Below are positions 28,808-38,094 of a DNA stretch of 64,000 bases, piece by piece. Under the pieces are notes generated by a model. The model was not told where the DNA came from and did not search any database. It was given only the letters and a program-made list of their open reading frames with translations. The DNA is from JACKNG01 sp050184115. GTDB lineage: Bacteria; Pseudomonadota; Gammaproteobacteria; Ga0077536. A program made the position numbers and the translations under genes. Location of the stretch: the NCBI GenBank assembly GCA_050184115.1, contig JBFXAQ010000003.1, forward strand, positions 62,001 to 126,000. The letters run 5' to 3'. Numbering within the stretch: position 1 is the first letter of the stretch; every line of letters begins with the position of its first letter.

Positions 28808-29949
28808 TAAGTACGCCAAACTCAAGCGGCGGCTCGCGTCAGGGCTTGTACCTTGGCTTGATTTCGGGCACCAGCATGGACGGCATCGACGCGACCATCG
28901 TGGATATCGAGGTCGATAGGATCACCACGCGACATAGCGCGACCATACAATACCCCGGAGATTTGCGCGCTCGCCTACTCGCAGCAATCGTGCCCGATTC
29001 GTGTCTCACGTTGCACGACTGGGCATCGCTCCATATCGAAGTCGGATGCCATTTCGCGTCTGCCGCGAATCAACTCATCAAAGAAGCTGATATCTCCCCC
29101 GACGAAGTCATCGCGCTGGGCAGCCACGGCCAGACGCTTCGTCATCACCCGCTCCCGCCCCACGCTTACTCCGTGCAAATCGGCGACCCCGCTACAATTG
29201 CAGCGCGTACTGGGCGCCCAACCGTGGCAGACTTCCGTAGTATCGATCTCGCGTACGGTGGCCAAGGGGCACCTCTGGTACCGCCGTTTCACGCATGGTG
29301 TTTTAGGGCTCCGCTGGAACCGCGCGTTCTGCTCAATATCGGTGGGATCGCCAACGTTTCACTACTACGGGCCGGGACTACGGACGCGCATGCCGGCTTC
29401 GATACAGGCCCAGGGAACTGCCTGATGGACGACTGGTCGAGGTACTGCCACGGTGAGGCGTACGACCATGACGGCACCTTTGCCGGAGCCGGAACCGTTG
29501 ACACGGAATTGCTCACGGACATGCTGAGCGACCCGTATTTTTCCTCGCCGCGCCCTAAAAGTACTGGGCGAGAATACTTCAATCTGGAATTTGTCCAGCG
29601 CCATCTCGCACGACGTCCCGTGTCCCGTTCCGAAGACGTTCAGGCGACCTTGTGCGCGCTAACCGTCGAGTCCATCGCCGCTGAACTGGTCGACGCCGAT
29701 CCGGCAGCGTGCGTGATCGTATGCGGTGGGGGTGTACACAATCGTCATCTGATGAGACAACTTTCGGCACGTCTGCCCTCGCGTAAGATCACGTCGAGTA
29801 CTGATTACGGTGTCGATCCGGATTATGTCGAAGCCGCTGCTTTTGCCTGGCTGGCACAGCGGCGCTCGAGCGGGGAACCAGTCACATTGACCACGTCTAA
29901 CGTTGCGCGGCCAATGTACCTTGGTGCGATCTACCTGCCGCGTCCCTGA
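28804..29949 (+). CDS. anmK: Anhydro-N-acetylmuramic acid kinase
   Basis: The 381-residue protein has the AnmK signature GLISGTSMDGIDATIVD near its start, then GSHGQTLRHHP, GDPATIAARTG, LLNIGGIANVS, GFDTGPGNCLMD and VCGGGVHNRHLM. It phosphorylates anhydroMurNAc while opening its 1,6-anhydro ring, a step in murein recycling. The start is TTG at 28804, overlapping the M23 stop as TTGA; no better start lies before the conserved N-terminal motif. Confidence 0.93.
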   Translation: MISTPNSSGGSRQGLYLGLISGTSMDGIDATIVDIEVDRITTRHSATIQYPGDLRARLLAAIVPDSCLTLHDWASLHIEVGCHFASAANQLIKEADISPDEVIALGSHGQTLRHHPLPPHAYSVQIGDPATIAARTGRPTVADFRSIDLAYGGQGAPLVPPFHAWCFRAPLEPRVLLNIGGIANVSLLRAGTTDAHAGFDTGPGNCLMDDWSRYCHGEAYDHDGTFAGAGTVDTELLTDMLSDPYFSSPRPKSTGREYFNLEFVQRHLARRPVSRSEDVQATLCALTVESIAAELVDADPAACVIVCGGGVHNRHLMRQLSARLPSRKITSSTDYGVDPDYVEAAAFAWLAQRRSSGEPVTLTTSNVARPMYLGAIYLPRP

Positions 29950-30062
29950 CTTGGGCGCATTCCCGACAACGGTGCAGACCTCGACGGCGGCGGGCGTGTG
30001 TTCGGTATCCGCGTGCTCGAAACGTCGTGGCCAAGTACCGACAAGGATAATTTGGCCGCCCG

Positions 30063-30416
30063 TCAAACGGAGAACGACGAGCCGCAACCGCAAGTCGTCT
30101 GTGCGTTGGGATTGCGTATGACGAACTGGGACCCTTCCAAGCCTTCGGTATAGTCGATCTCAGCACCCATGAGGTACTGGACGCTCATCGGGTCCACGAG
30201 CAGCTTGACACCCTGCTTGATGACGATCGTATCGCCGTCGTTTTCCTGCTGGTCGAAGGTGAATCCGTACTGGAAGCCAGAACACCCTCCGCCCGAGATA
30301 AAAACACGGAGCATGAGGGAGTCGTCACCTTCCTCGTCGATGAGTTCCCGCACTTTGCGAGCGGCACTTTCGGTGAAGATCAACGGTTCTTCTGCGGTTT
30401 CCATAGATTTGCTCAC
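30063..30416 (-). CDS. erpA: Iron-sulfur cluster insertion protein ErpA
   Basis: A 117-residue A-type carrier closely resembling ErpA, with cysteines 45 (SGGGCSGFQYGF), 109 and 111 (TTCGCGSSFSV) that hold the transferred cluster. It delivers Fe-S clusters to apo-enzymes, such as IspG/IspH. GTG at 30416 is given as start; an ATG four codons later (30404) fits equally well and neither has a strong ribosome site. It converges with anmK and follows the bactofilin gene. Confidence 0.94.
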   Translation of the reverse strand: MSKSMETAEEPLIFTESAARKVRELIDEEGDDSLMLRVFISGGGCSGFQYGFTFDQQENDGDTIVIKQGVKLLVDPMSVQYLMGAEIDYTEGLEGSQFVIRNPNAQTTCGCGSSFSV

Positions 30417-30496
30417 AATCCCGGATTGGGGACAGTCAAGGTAAGTACAGTTCGATCTCGTTTCAACCTGCTACCCATTAGGTAAATTCGCCAAGG

Positions 30497-30907
30497 TCAA
30501 TCCGCCTGGTCGCTGTGGTGGTCGAGGGCCAGCGGTGGACGTTGGTCATCGGTAATCCGCACCAGTTTCCCATTGACCTCCGCCCCCATGGCCATTTCGA
30601 TCAACGCGTAGTAGACATTTCCTTCGACCCGCGCACTCGAGGCGAGTTCGACGTGTTCATTGGCGTAGACATCGCCTTTGACCAGCCCATTGAGAATGAT
30701 GTACGGGACACGGACCTCGCCTTCAATGGTCCCTCGGTCGCTGACCGTGAGCGTCGCCCGCTCGTCCCCATCGGCGGAAACATTACCCTTGATGGTACCG
30801 TCGATATGCAATCCGCCTCCGAATCGAATATCGCCCAGTACGTGCGATTGCTGACCGATCAGCGAATCAACCCGGTTTGGCTTGCGCTTCTTTGACTTGC
30901 CTAACAT
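30497..30907 (-). CDS. Bactofilin (polymer-forming cytoskeletal protein)
   Basis: The 136-residue protein is a right-handed beta-helix type bactofilin: a basic N-terminus, then IGQQSHVLGDIRFGGGLHID and repeated G-x-hydrophobic rungs (GTIKGNV, GTIEGEV, GLVKGDV). It forms membrane-associated filaments linked to cell shape and wall synthesis. AGGAGAT precedes the ATG. It is 10 nt after the DUF6776 gene, a pairing that makes sense if the membrane protein anchors or regulates the filament. Confidence 0.92.
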   Translation of the reverse strand: MLGKSKKRKPNRVDSLIGQQSHVLGDIRFGGGLHIDGTIKGNVSADGDERATLTVSDRGTIEGEVRVPYIILNGLVKGDVYANEHVELASSARVEGNVYYALIEMAMGAEVNGKLVRITDDQRPPLALDHHSDQAD

Positions 30908-30917
30908 CAATATCTCC

Positions 30918-31628
30918 TCAATTGAGCGCTGCCGCCCAGTCGAACGACTCGGAACGGGTGTCACCCGAACGTCCGCGACCGACGACGGCGACCTCAATCC
31001 TGCGGGGAACGAACTCCGCGGGGATCTTGAGTGTTCCTTCGAACAGGTGGAAATGCTTGAACTTGAATTCGAGAGCGGCGGGACCCGATTCCACGATTTC
31101 CGCGAAAGGCAATGCCCGGGGGCGTCCGTTCATCTCACCGGCAAGGCGGACTTGTACACGTCCCTCGACTATACGGTCGTCCTTGTCGATATAAGTCATC
31201 ACGAGTGCGTAGCCGTAGCGCCCATCGCCCTCCAGCGGTTTGATCTGGATCCCTCCAACGCGCGGGCCAACTCCCACTCGCACGTCACCCAGCGCATCAC
31301 GGAAGAAACGCACCTCGTTTTCGCGCTCGGCAAGTTCTGCCTTCAAATCCACCATAAGCGCGCGATTCTCTTCCCGCGCCGCACGCGCGATCTGTTCTGC
31401 CCGCCGCGCTCGCGTGAGATCGTAACGCAAAGCATCGTTCTCGCGCCTCAGGGCAACGACTTCGTTGACAAGTTCACGCTGGTCGCCGCTTGTGACCATC
31501 GCACCGGCAATCGCTCGCCAATGCCCATAGTCGAGCGCAAATGCGACGACCAAGCCTGCGGCCAGCAATCCTGCCACTGTCAACAACAGTCTGCGCAGTG
31601 GTCGATGGGGAGTTATGACGAGCTTCAC
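30918..31628 (-). CDS. DUF6776 family membrane protein
   Basis: The 236 residues have one N-terminal membrane helix (residues ~11-32), a charged coiled-coil region (residues ~48-110) and a C-terminal beta-rich domain ending in FDWAAALN. This matches DUF6776, a family of unknown function that often precedes bactofilin. GTG at 31628 is chosen: GGAG lies just upstream and the membrane helix begins soon after. A longer frame reaches ATG 31802, but its extra 58 residues look non-coding and lie over a possible promoter. Confidence 0.75.
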   Translation of the reverse strand: MKLVITPHRPLRRLLLTVAGLLAAGLVVAFALDYGHWRAIAGAMVTSGDQRELVNEVVALRRENDALRYDLTRARRAEQIARAAREENRALMVDLKAELAERENEVRFFRDALGDVRVGVGPRVGGIQIKPLEGDGRYGYALVMTYIDKDDRIVEGRVQVRLAGEMNGRPRALPFAEIVESGPAALEFKFKHFHLFEGTLKIPAEFVPRRIEVAVVGRGRSGDTRSESFDWAAALN

Positions 31629-31904
31629 ACGGGCTCCGACACGCGACCGCCGCCGGGCTGCGGGCCGTTCGCTGAGCGTACTTCGGGGCGCGCGTAGCGT
31701 ACCCCTGAACGGTTTGTTATCGACTGCCTGGCAACTCGGCTTGTTCCTTGACGGGTTCTCGGCAGTGCGCGGGACATTAGCGGCGAAACATTTATGCGTC
31801 AATTAGTTACGCTCAAAGACCACATAATCTATGGAAATGCACCCTTGCGTCGATGACTGGCGCGGTTTCCAATGCGTGCTGTACCCGCTCTGGATACTCA
31901 AAAT

Positions 31905-32570
31905 ATGCCCATCGAGACGATTCCGACGCTGGCCCTGGCGGGCGGCGCGGCCTGGGCCAGCGGCATCAATCTCTACGCCGCCCTGCTGATCTTCGGAATC
32001 CTGGGTTCGACCGGGACTCTGGAACTACCTCCGAATCTGGAGGTTCTCACCCACCCACTGGTCATGACCGCTGCCGGTTTCATGTATTGCGTTGAGTTTT
32101 TCGCCGACAAGGCTCCTGGCGTGGATACCGTCTGGGACGCCCTGCACACGTTCATCCGCATCCCCGCCGGCGCGGTTCTCGCTGCGGCTGCAGTGGGTGA
32201 AATGGACCCGGCCGTGCAGATAGCGGCGTTCCTGATTGGCGGTGGCCTGGCCGCGGGCACACACGCGGCCAAGGCCGGTACGCGCGCTGTGATCAACACC
32301 TCGCCCGAACCGATGACGAACTGGACGGCATCGATTGGTGAAGACCTGATGGTCGTTGGCGGTCTATGGACCGCGCTCAATCACCCCGCCGTGTTCCTGC
32401 TGCTTCTCGGTGGCTTCGTCCTGCTTTTGATCTGGCTGTTGCCACGTCTGTGGCGCGCCTTAAGTGCGATCGTTACGCGCGTACGCGCGGTCTTCGGAAG
32501 GGGAAGCCCGGCCGCGTTGTCATCCACGACGCCTGAGAAGCCGCTCGCCCTCGAAAAGCGACGCTACTAA
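31905..32570 (+). CDS. DUF4126 membrane protein
   Basis: A 221-residue polytopic protein with about five hydrophobic segments and the DUF4126 marks ASGINLYAALLIFGIL, FADKAPGVDTVWD and GTHAAKAGTRAVINTSPEP. Its function is unknown. ATG 31905 is preferred to ATG 31872. It lies 20 nt before hemJ on the same strand. The 276-nt divergent gap upstream (31629-31904) should carry promoters for this unit and for DUF6776-bactofilin; a weak TTGACG box at 31797-31802 points to the latter. Confidence 0.8.
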   Translation: MPIETIPTLALAGGAAWASGINLYAALLIFGILGSTGTLELPPNLEVLTHPLVMTAAGFMYCVEFFADKAPGVDTVWDALHTFIRIPAGAVLAAAAVGEMDPAVQIAAFLIGGGLAAGTHAAKAGTRAVINTSPEPMTNWTASIGEDLMVVGGLWTALNHPAVFLLLLGGFVLLLIWLLPRLWRALSAIVTRVRAVFGRGSPAALSSTTPEKPLALEKRRY

Positions 32571-32590
32571 CGATCGCTCTCGATTTTGCG

Positions 32591-33022
32591 ATGTACCTGT
32601 GGATCAAGAGCTTCCACGTCATCTTCATGGTGACTTGGTTTGCCGGTTTGTTCTATCTGCCGCGCCTGTTCGTTTATCACGCGATTTGCGACGATGATGC
32701 CGGACGAGAACGGTTCAAGGTCATGGAACGTAAGCTCTACCGTGGCATCATGGCGCCTGCCGCGCTACTGACCATCGGCTTCGGCTTGTGGCTCATTTTC
32801 CTCAATGGGCTCGACTGGCTCGTCACGAGCACCTGGCTGCACGTGAAACTTGGCCTTGTCGCCCTGCTCGTGCTCTATCATTTCTACCTGGGCCAGCTGC
32901 GCAGACGCTTCGCCGACGATAGCAACCGGCACGGCCACGTGTTCTACCGCTGGTTGAACGAAGCACCGGTAATGGTACTCGTTGCCGTCGTCCTACTTGC
33001 CGAGATCAAACCCTCGATGTGA
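32591..33022 (+). CDS. hemJ: Protoporphyrinogen IX oxidase, HemJ type
   Basis: The 143-residue protein has four membrane segments and the HemJ/UPF0093 pattern: LWIKSFHVIFMVTWFAGLFY at the N-terminus with the conserved His, KLYRGIMAPAALLTI, and WLHVKLGLVALL with the conserved Lys. It oxidises protoporphyrinogen IX to protoporphyrin IX, the penultimate step of heme synthesis, in bacteria without HemG or HemY. It sits 104 nt upstream of hemL, another heme gene. Confidence 0.9.
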   Translation: MYLWIKSFHVIFMVTWFAGLFYLPRLFVYHAICDDDAGRERFKVMERKLYRGIMAPAALLTIGFGLWLIFLNGLDWLVTSTWLHVKLGLVALLVLYHFYLGQLRRRFADDSNRHGHVFYRWLNEAPVMVLVAVVLLAEIKPSM

Positions 33023-33126
33023 CGGCGACGTCGTCCGTGCCGTTGCGGACATTGCGCCAAGCCCCGACAATGCACCGGCGAGCGCGACCGCGCTACGTTG
33101 CATGCGACTACCAACACCGGGGAACC

Positions 33127-34416
33127 ATGGCCACACGATCTGAACAGCTCTTCGCCGCCGCCCTGCGCGTCATGCCTGGCGGCGTCAACTCACCCGTACG
33201 GGCGTTCAATGGCGTTGGAGGAACCCCCGTTTACTTCACTTCTGGACAGGGAGCCTGGCTCACCGATGCGGACGCGCGCCGCTATGTCGACTATGTCGGC
33301 AGTTGGGGCCCAATGATCGTCGGACACGGTCACCCGGATGTCGTCGAAGCGCTGCGCCGCCAACTTGAACGGGGATTGAGCTTTGGCGCGCCCAGCGAAC
33401 TGGAAACGGAGCTTGCCGAGCGGATCGTCGAACTGGTGCCTACCGCGGAGAAGGTCCGCATGGTGAGTTCGGGCACGGAGGCGGCGATGAGCGCCATCAG
33501 ACTGGCACGCGGGCACACTGGCCGTGAGCGCATCATCAAGTTCGAGGGCTGCTACCACGGCCATGCCGACTCCTTGCTGGTCAAGGCGGGCTCGGGCGCG
33601 CTGACGCTGGGCGTGCCGACGTCGCCAGGTGTTCCCGCGGCGCTGGCCGGACTGACCACCACGCTCACGTACAACGACGCCGACCAGGTCCGAGATGCGT
33701 TCGCTGAATTCGGCGACAAAATCGCCGCGGTGATCGTCGAACCGGTCGCCGGCAACATGAATTGCATCCCGCCGCTGCCAGGTTTCCTCGAAACATTGCG
33801 CGAGGAAACAGCGCGTCACGGCGCAGTCCTCATCTTCGATGAAGTAATGACTGGCTTCCGCGTACACGTCGGTGGTGCCCAGGCACTCTATGGGATCGCT
33901 CCGGACCTGACCGTCCTCGGCAAGGTCATCGGCGGCGGCATGCCGGTCGGCGCAGTGTCCGGGCCCGTCGCGATCATGGACAAATTGGCGCCAGCAGGCC
34001 CCATCTATCAAGCGGGTACGCTTTCCGGCAATCCGCTTGCGATGGCCAGCGGACTCGCCACTCTCGACCTGGTAAGCCGTCCGGGCTTCCATGACCATCT
34101 GCTGGCCACCACGCGCGAGCTGTGCGGCGTACTCGAGAGCGCGGCGACGAACGCAGGTGTCGCGTTTCGCACGAACCACGTCTGCGGAATGTTCGGCCTG
34201 TTCTTCACCGACGCCGACCGGGTCGACGGGTACAAGGACGTCATGGCATGCGACGTGGACAGATTCCGCCGCTTCTTCCATGCGATGTTGGAAGGCGGAG
34301 TCAATCTGGCGCCGTCGGCATTCGAAGCCGGGTTCGTTTCGTCCGCACATGGGGCTACCGAGATTGCACACACTTTCGCCGCAGCCGAACGCGCTTTCGG
34401 CGAAATGGCGCAATGA
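33127..34416 (+). CDS. hemL: Glutamate-1-semialdehyde 2,1-aminomutase
   Basis: The 429-residue PLP enzyme matches HemL end to end: SSGTEAAMSAIRLARG near 114, FEGCYHGHADSL near 139, IFDEVMTGFRV near 236 and the PLP lysine Lys266 in LGKVIGGGMPVGA. It converts glutamate-1-semialdehyde to 5-aminolevulinate in the C5 pathway. ATG 33127 fits the family N-terminus; the longer upstream reading is not conserved. Its stop overlaps the next gene's ATG. Confidence 0.96.
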   Translation: MATRSEQLFAAALRVMPGGVNSPVRAFNGVGGTPVYFTSGQGAWLTDADARRYVDYVGSWGPMIVGHGHPDVVEALRRQLERGLSFGAPSELETELAERIVELVPTAEKVRMVSSGTEAAMSAIRLARGHTGRERIIKFEGCYHGHADSLLVKAGSGALTLGVPTSPGVPAALAGLTTTLTYNDADQVRDAFAEFGDKIAAVIVEPVAGNMNCIPPLPGFLETLREETARHGAVLIFDEVMTGFRVHVGGAQALYGIAPDLTVLGKVIGGGMPVGAVSGPVAIMDKLAPAGPIYQAGTLSGNPLAMASGLATLDLVSRPGFHDHLLATTRELCGVLESAATNAGVAFRTNHVCGMFGLFFTDADRVDGYKDVMACDVDRFRRFFHAMLEGGVNLAPSAFEAGFVSSAHGATEIAHTFAAAERAFGEMAQ

Positions 34417-34979
34417 CATCCGCGCGCACGCTACGGGCGATTCTGTGCGGCTGCCTGCTGGTAGTCGGCAGCGCGTCAGCGGACCAGACCGATCCGCGCC
34501 TCGACGAGTTGTTCGGCTCGCTCGCCAACGCACCTAACGGACATCTTGCTGCCCAGGTCGAACAGGAGATCTGGTCGATCTGGTTCGAGGGACCCGTGCC
34601 GGCCGCCGGAGAGCTGCTGGCCCAGGCTCGTCGCGCCGGGCAATCCGGCGACGTCGAAACGGCGACGGAGCTCTTCGACCGTCTTGTGGAGACCTATCCC
34701 GGTTATGCCGAAGGATGGAATCAGCGCGCAATCGTTCGCTACCTGCGCGGCGATGTGAACGGTTCGCTTGCTGACATAGAACGGGCCCTGGAACTCGAAC
34801 CACGCCACTTCGGAGCCCTGTCCGGGCGCGGACAGTGCTACATGCAGCTCGAGCGGTATCGCGAGGCCTTACTGGCGTTCGAGGACGCGCTGTCGATCAA
34901 TCCCTGGATCGAGTCGGTTCGCACACAGGTCCAGATGTTACGCGGCTATATCGGGCAGCAGTCATCGCCCTCGATTTGA
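34413..34979 (+). CDS. Exported TPR-repeat protein
   Basis: The 188-residue protein begins with a signal peptide (MTSARTLRAILCGCLLVVGS, cleavage after SASA) and has two or three tetratricopeptide repeats between residues ~65 and 175, for example ATELFDRLVETYPGYAEGWN and ALLAFEDALSINPW. It is probably periplasmic and works through protein contacts. The ATG overlaps the hemL stop (ATGA). No specific role can be read. Confidence 0.8.
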   Translation: MTSARTLRAILCGCLLVVGSASADQTDPRLDELFGSLANAPNGHLAAQVEQEIWSIWFEGPVPAAGELLAQARRAGQSGDVETATELFDRLVETYPGYAEGWNQRAIVRYLRGDVNGSLADIERALELEPRHFGALSGRGQCYMQLERYREALLAFEDALSINPWIESVRTQVQMLRGYIGQQSSPSI

Positions 34980-35005
34980 GCGCAGCAATCCTGCCGCGGG
35001 TGGCG

Positions 35006-35572
35006 TCAAAGCTGTCCTTCGGTGAACAGGCCGACACGTAGCCCCTTACCCTCGTATATCTGCTCGCCATCGACCTCCATGGTGGCGTCTGCTATCCCCA
35101 TGACCAGAGTTCGCGCGATGATGCGCTTGATGTCGATGGTGTAGCGCACGAGCTTCTTGTCCGGCGTTACCTGACCGGTGAACTGGATATCAGCGCCACC
35201 CAATGCCCGCCCACGACCCAAGCCCCCTTTCCAAGCGAGAAAGAATCCCACCAATTGCCACATGGCATCGAGCCCCAGGCAGCCGGGCATCACGGGGTCA
35301 TTGTCGAAATGACACTTGAAGAACCACAGTTCCGGGTGGATATCGAGTTCGGCGTGCATCAACCCGCGCCCGTACTTACCGCCCTCCTCCTCGATTCGCG
35401 TGATGCGATCGAACATGAGCATCGGTGGCAACGGTAGTTGTGCATTTCCCGGGCCGAACAACCTACCGTGGCCGCAGTCGATCAGCTCATCGTAGGTAAA
35501 GGCGTCGTTGCACAGACTATTGGCAACAACCGGTGCGTTCGCGTTGAGGGGGTTGTTCAGAGCGGAAGCCAT
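35006..35572 (-). CDS. fabA: 3-hydroxydecanoyl-ACP dehydratase/isomerase
   Basis: The 188 residues match FabA, with catalytic His88 (KCHFDNDPVMPGCLG) and Asp102 (LDAMWQLVGFF). It dehydrates 3-hydroxydecanoyl-ACP and isomerises the double bond, starting unsaturated fatty acid synthesis under anaerobic-type logic. It has about 18 extra N-terminal residues compared with E. coli FabA, but GGGA before ATG 35572 supports this start. The usual partner fabB is not beside it. Confidence 0.95.
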   Translation of the reverse strand: MASALNNPLNANAPVVANSLCNDAFTYDELIDCGHGRLFGPGNAQLPLPPMLMFDRITRIEEEGGKYGRGLMHAELDIHPELWFFKCHFDNDPVMPGCLGLDAMWQLVGFFLAWKGGLGRGRALGGADIQFTGQVTPDKKLVRYTIDIKRIIARTLVMGIADATMEVDGEQIYEGKGLRVGLFTEGQL

Positions 35573-35629
35573 GATCGTCCCATGTTGGTGGCGCGGCAGT
35601 ATATCAAAGGTCGCGCGCGCCGCGCGGCG

Positions 35630-36991
35630 TCACTCCCACGCAATTTCCACCCGCGCTTCGGCTCCCGAGCCGCTGTCCGTCAGCCGCAACTCGCCTTGAT
35701 ACACACCTTCGACGATGTCACGCACGACGGCGAGTCCGATTCCTTGTCCCTCGACCGCTTCGTCAAGACGCGCCCCTCGCTGCAGCACGCGGTCCACCTG
35801 GCTGGACGGTATGCCTGGCCCGTCGTCGACAACGCTGAGGATGAAGCTACGTCCCGCGGCGCTCTGTTCCCGGGTGCCCGCTTCGATCCTCACCCCGCTG
35901 CGTGCCCACTTGCAGGCGTTGTCCGCCAGGTTTCCGACGATCTCCATAAGGTCACCCTCGTCGCCGGGAAACAATGTCCCGGCGGCAATCACACATCCGA
36001 TGTTGAGAGCACGGTGTGCGTATACCTTACGCAGCGATTCGGCCACTCGTTCAATGGCCGGAGCGGCAAGACATGGCGGCGCGAGCAGCAAACGCCCGGC
36101 GGCAGCGGCCCGCTGCAAGTGGTAATGCACGGTGCGGTCGATGCGTTCGATCTGCTCGGAAGCGGTGTTCGAAGATGCGGCCCTACTGCCCTCGAATTCG
36201 TTGCGCAGGATGGCGAGCGGTGTCTTGATCGAATGGGCGAGATCCCCGAGTGCATTGCGATACCGCTGCAGGCTATCGCGATGATGCCGCAACAGCTTGT
36301 TCAAGTTGACGGTGAGCCCACTGAGCTCACTGGGGTACACCCCGCTCACCTGGTCACGCTCGCCACGTTCGATGGCGCGGACCTCCTCGCTGACCGCGGC
36401 GAGCGGGTGCAGCCCACGACGAAGATTGACACCCTGGATGAACAGCAGCGTCACGCTGAGGCCGGCGAACCACGTCCACAAGCTGCGCCGGAAATGCGCC
36501 ACAGTGGCTTCGTAGAGCGTCGAATCCTCAAAGGCTTCGACCACGAACCGGCGTGGTCTCCGCTCTCCATCGCCCTCCCAGACGATGCCGTAGCGCAACA
36601 CAAAAAGGTCCTCCTGCCCGAGTCCGTGCACGCGTTCGAGATCCCAGACGCCAGTGCGCGCATCAGCAACAGCGGGCGGAGCGAGTGCGAATCCCAGCAA
36701 CGAGGTGCTCATCCAGATTGCGCCGCTGTCGACCGCGGTGATCCGTGCATAACTGCCTGAGCCGGGCGTCGCCAGGGCTGGATCGGGCAGGGCCCCCACC
36801 ATCCCGGGCGTGTCGCGCGCATCGAAATCCGCCGCGCCGAGCAACATGTACACGCGGCCGCGTAGGCGGTCTTCGACACCGTTCAGCGCGCTTTCCCTGA
36901 ACGCGCGGTCCAGCAGGATGCCGGCACAGCCCAGGAACACCGCCAGGACGAGACTCGCGGTGAGCAGAATACGGTTGCGCAGTGAGCGCAT
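35630..36991 (-). CDS. PhoQ-like sensor histidine kinase
   Basis: The 453-residue protein has two membrane helices (residues ~8-27 and ~170-190) around a periplasmic sensor domain, a HAMP-like linker, the phospho-acceptor motif DLAHSIKTPLAI near residue 253, and ATPase motifs NLADNACKWA, DDGPGIP and EGQGIGLAVV. The H-box is of the PhoQ type. ATG 36991 is given; a TTG at 37024 would overlap the regulator gene but neither has a good ribosome site. It follows the response regulator by 22 nt and precedes fabA's strand-mate start region. Confidence 0.87.
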   Translation of the reverse strand: MRSLRNRILLTASLVLAVFLGCAGILLDRAFRESALNGVEDRLRGRVYMLLGAADFDARDTPGMVGALPDPALATPGSGSYARITAVDSGAIWMSTSLLGFALAPPAVADARTGVWDLERVHGLGQEDLFVLRYGIVWEGDGERRPRRFVVEAFEDSTLYEATVAHFRRSLWTWFAGLSVTLLFIQGVNLRRGLHPLAAVSEEVRAIERGERDQVSGVYPSELSGLTVNLNKLLRHHRDSLQRYRNALGDLAHSIKTPLAILRNEFEGSRAASSNTASEQIERIDRTVHYHLQRAAAAGRLLLAPPCLAAPAIERVAESLRKVYAHRALNIGCVIAAGTLFPGDEGDLMEIVGNLADNACKWARSGVRIEAGTREQSAAGRSFILSVVDDGPGIPSSQVDRVLQRGARLDEAVEGQGIGLAVVRDIVEGVYQGELRLTDSGSGAEARVEIAWE

Positions 36992-37013
36992 GGCGCTGGG
37001 GCGGTGCTGAAAC

Positions 37014-37703
37014 TCAGTCGTCAATCAGGGTACGTTGAAGTCGCAGGCGATAACCCTGGCCGCGAATGGTCTCGATGGGATTGAGCAGCCGTTTCGGGTC
37101 GAGCTTCCTGCGCAGTCGTCCGATGATGACCTCGAGGACGTTGCTGTCGCGCTCGGCGTCCTCTTCGTAGACATGCTCGGTCAGATCGCCCTTGGACAGG
37201 ACATTTCCGGCGCGTAGCATCAGGCATTCCAACACCTTGTACTCGAGCGCGGTCAGCTCGAGGTTGCGGCCATCGACGGTCACCTGTTTGCCACCCAGGT
37301 CCATGGCAATCGGGCCACACGCGATGCGTGACTGCGCGAAACCCGCAGCGCGGCGCAACAGGGCGCGCAGGCGCGCGAGCAATTCCTCGTTGTGAAAGGG
37401 CTTGACGAGATAGTCGTCGGCGCCGATCTCGAGGCCCGCAACCTTGTCCTCCCAGCGGCCGCGCGCGGTCAAGATGAGGACGGGGAACGCCTTGCCACGG
37501 GCGCGCCAGGTTTCGATGACGGCGGTACCCGGCTTGTCCGGCAGCCCGAGATCGACAATGGCGGCATCGATGGGATATTCCAGGCCAATATATTCCCCGT
37601 CCGCTCCGTTGGTCGCGACGTCGACGGCATAACCGGCGGCCCGCAAACGCTCCGCGAGCTGCTCGCGCAGGGCAGCCTCGTCCTCCATCACCAAGATGCG
37701 CAT
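37014..37703 (-). CDS. OmpR/PhoP-family response regulator
   Basis: The 229-residue protein has a receiver domain with phospho-acceptor Asp51 (IVDLGLPD) and KPF near residue 101, and a C-terminal winged helix (LTALEYKVLECL to ETIRGQGYRL). It resembles PhoP. Its ATG overlaps the stop of the PepSY-like gene by one nt (TGATG), and the kinase follows, giving a three-gene unit. Target genes and signal are unknown. Confidence 0.9.
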   Translation of the reverse strand: MRILVMEDEAALREQLAERLRAAGYAVDVATNGADGEYIGLEYPIDAAIVDLGLPDKPGTAVIETWRARGKAFPVLILTARGRWEDKVAGLEIGADDYLVKPFHNEELLARLRALLRRAAGFAQSRIACGPIAMDLGGKQVTVDGRNLELTALEYKVLECLMLRAGNVLSKGDLTEHVYEEDAERDSNVLEVIIGRLRRKLDPKRLLNPIETIRGQGYRLRLQRTLIDD

Positions 37704-37972
37704 CAGCGCCGCCCGCCGCCAGGCGCGGCCATTCCCGCGCTGCCGTCGATGCGCACGAGCTTGACGCGCCCGTCTCCGAGCAACACGCGAACGATGTACA
37801 CGTTGCGACCGCCGGCATAGCCGACCTGAACATCCAGAACGCGCCCGCCCGTCATGGCCGCGGCCTGCTGGGCGGCCGCATTCGCGTCAGGAGCTTGTGC
37901 CATGACAGTCGTCGCAACCAGCAACGTTGCAAGCAGGATCCCCTGTGCCAGGCTGAACGACGAACGCCTCAT
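37703..37972 (-). CDS. Exported PepSY-like small protein
   Basis: The 89 residues start with a signal peptide (MRRSSFSLAQGILLATLLVA, cleavage likely after VMAQA) and form one PepSY-type unit: GGRVLDVQVGYAGGRNVYIV, then VLLGDGRVKLVRIDGSAG. Such proteins occur ahead of PhoPQ-like systems and may tune the sensor in the periplasm. ATG 37972 is chosen as it begins the signal peptide. Translational coupling to the regulator through TGATG supports a shared role. Confidence 0.78.
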   Translation of the reverse strand: MRRSSFSLAQGILLATLLVATTVMAQAPDANAAAQQAAAMTGGRVLDVQVGYAGGRNVYIVRVLLGDGRVKLVRIDGSAGMAAPGGGRR

Positions 37973-38094
37973 GAGCGAATGATACCGTAGGTATTTGACT
38001 GGGCTGTGGCGCGATGCCGCGGATGATGATGGCGCGGTCAAGGTCGGATAAAGCGTAGGCGTGCCGGACTTAACCCGCGCTGAACCCGCCGCGC

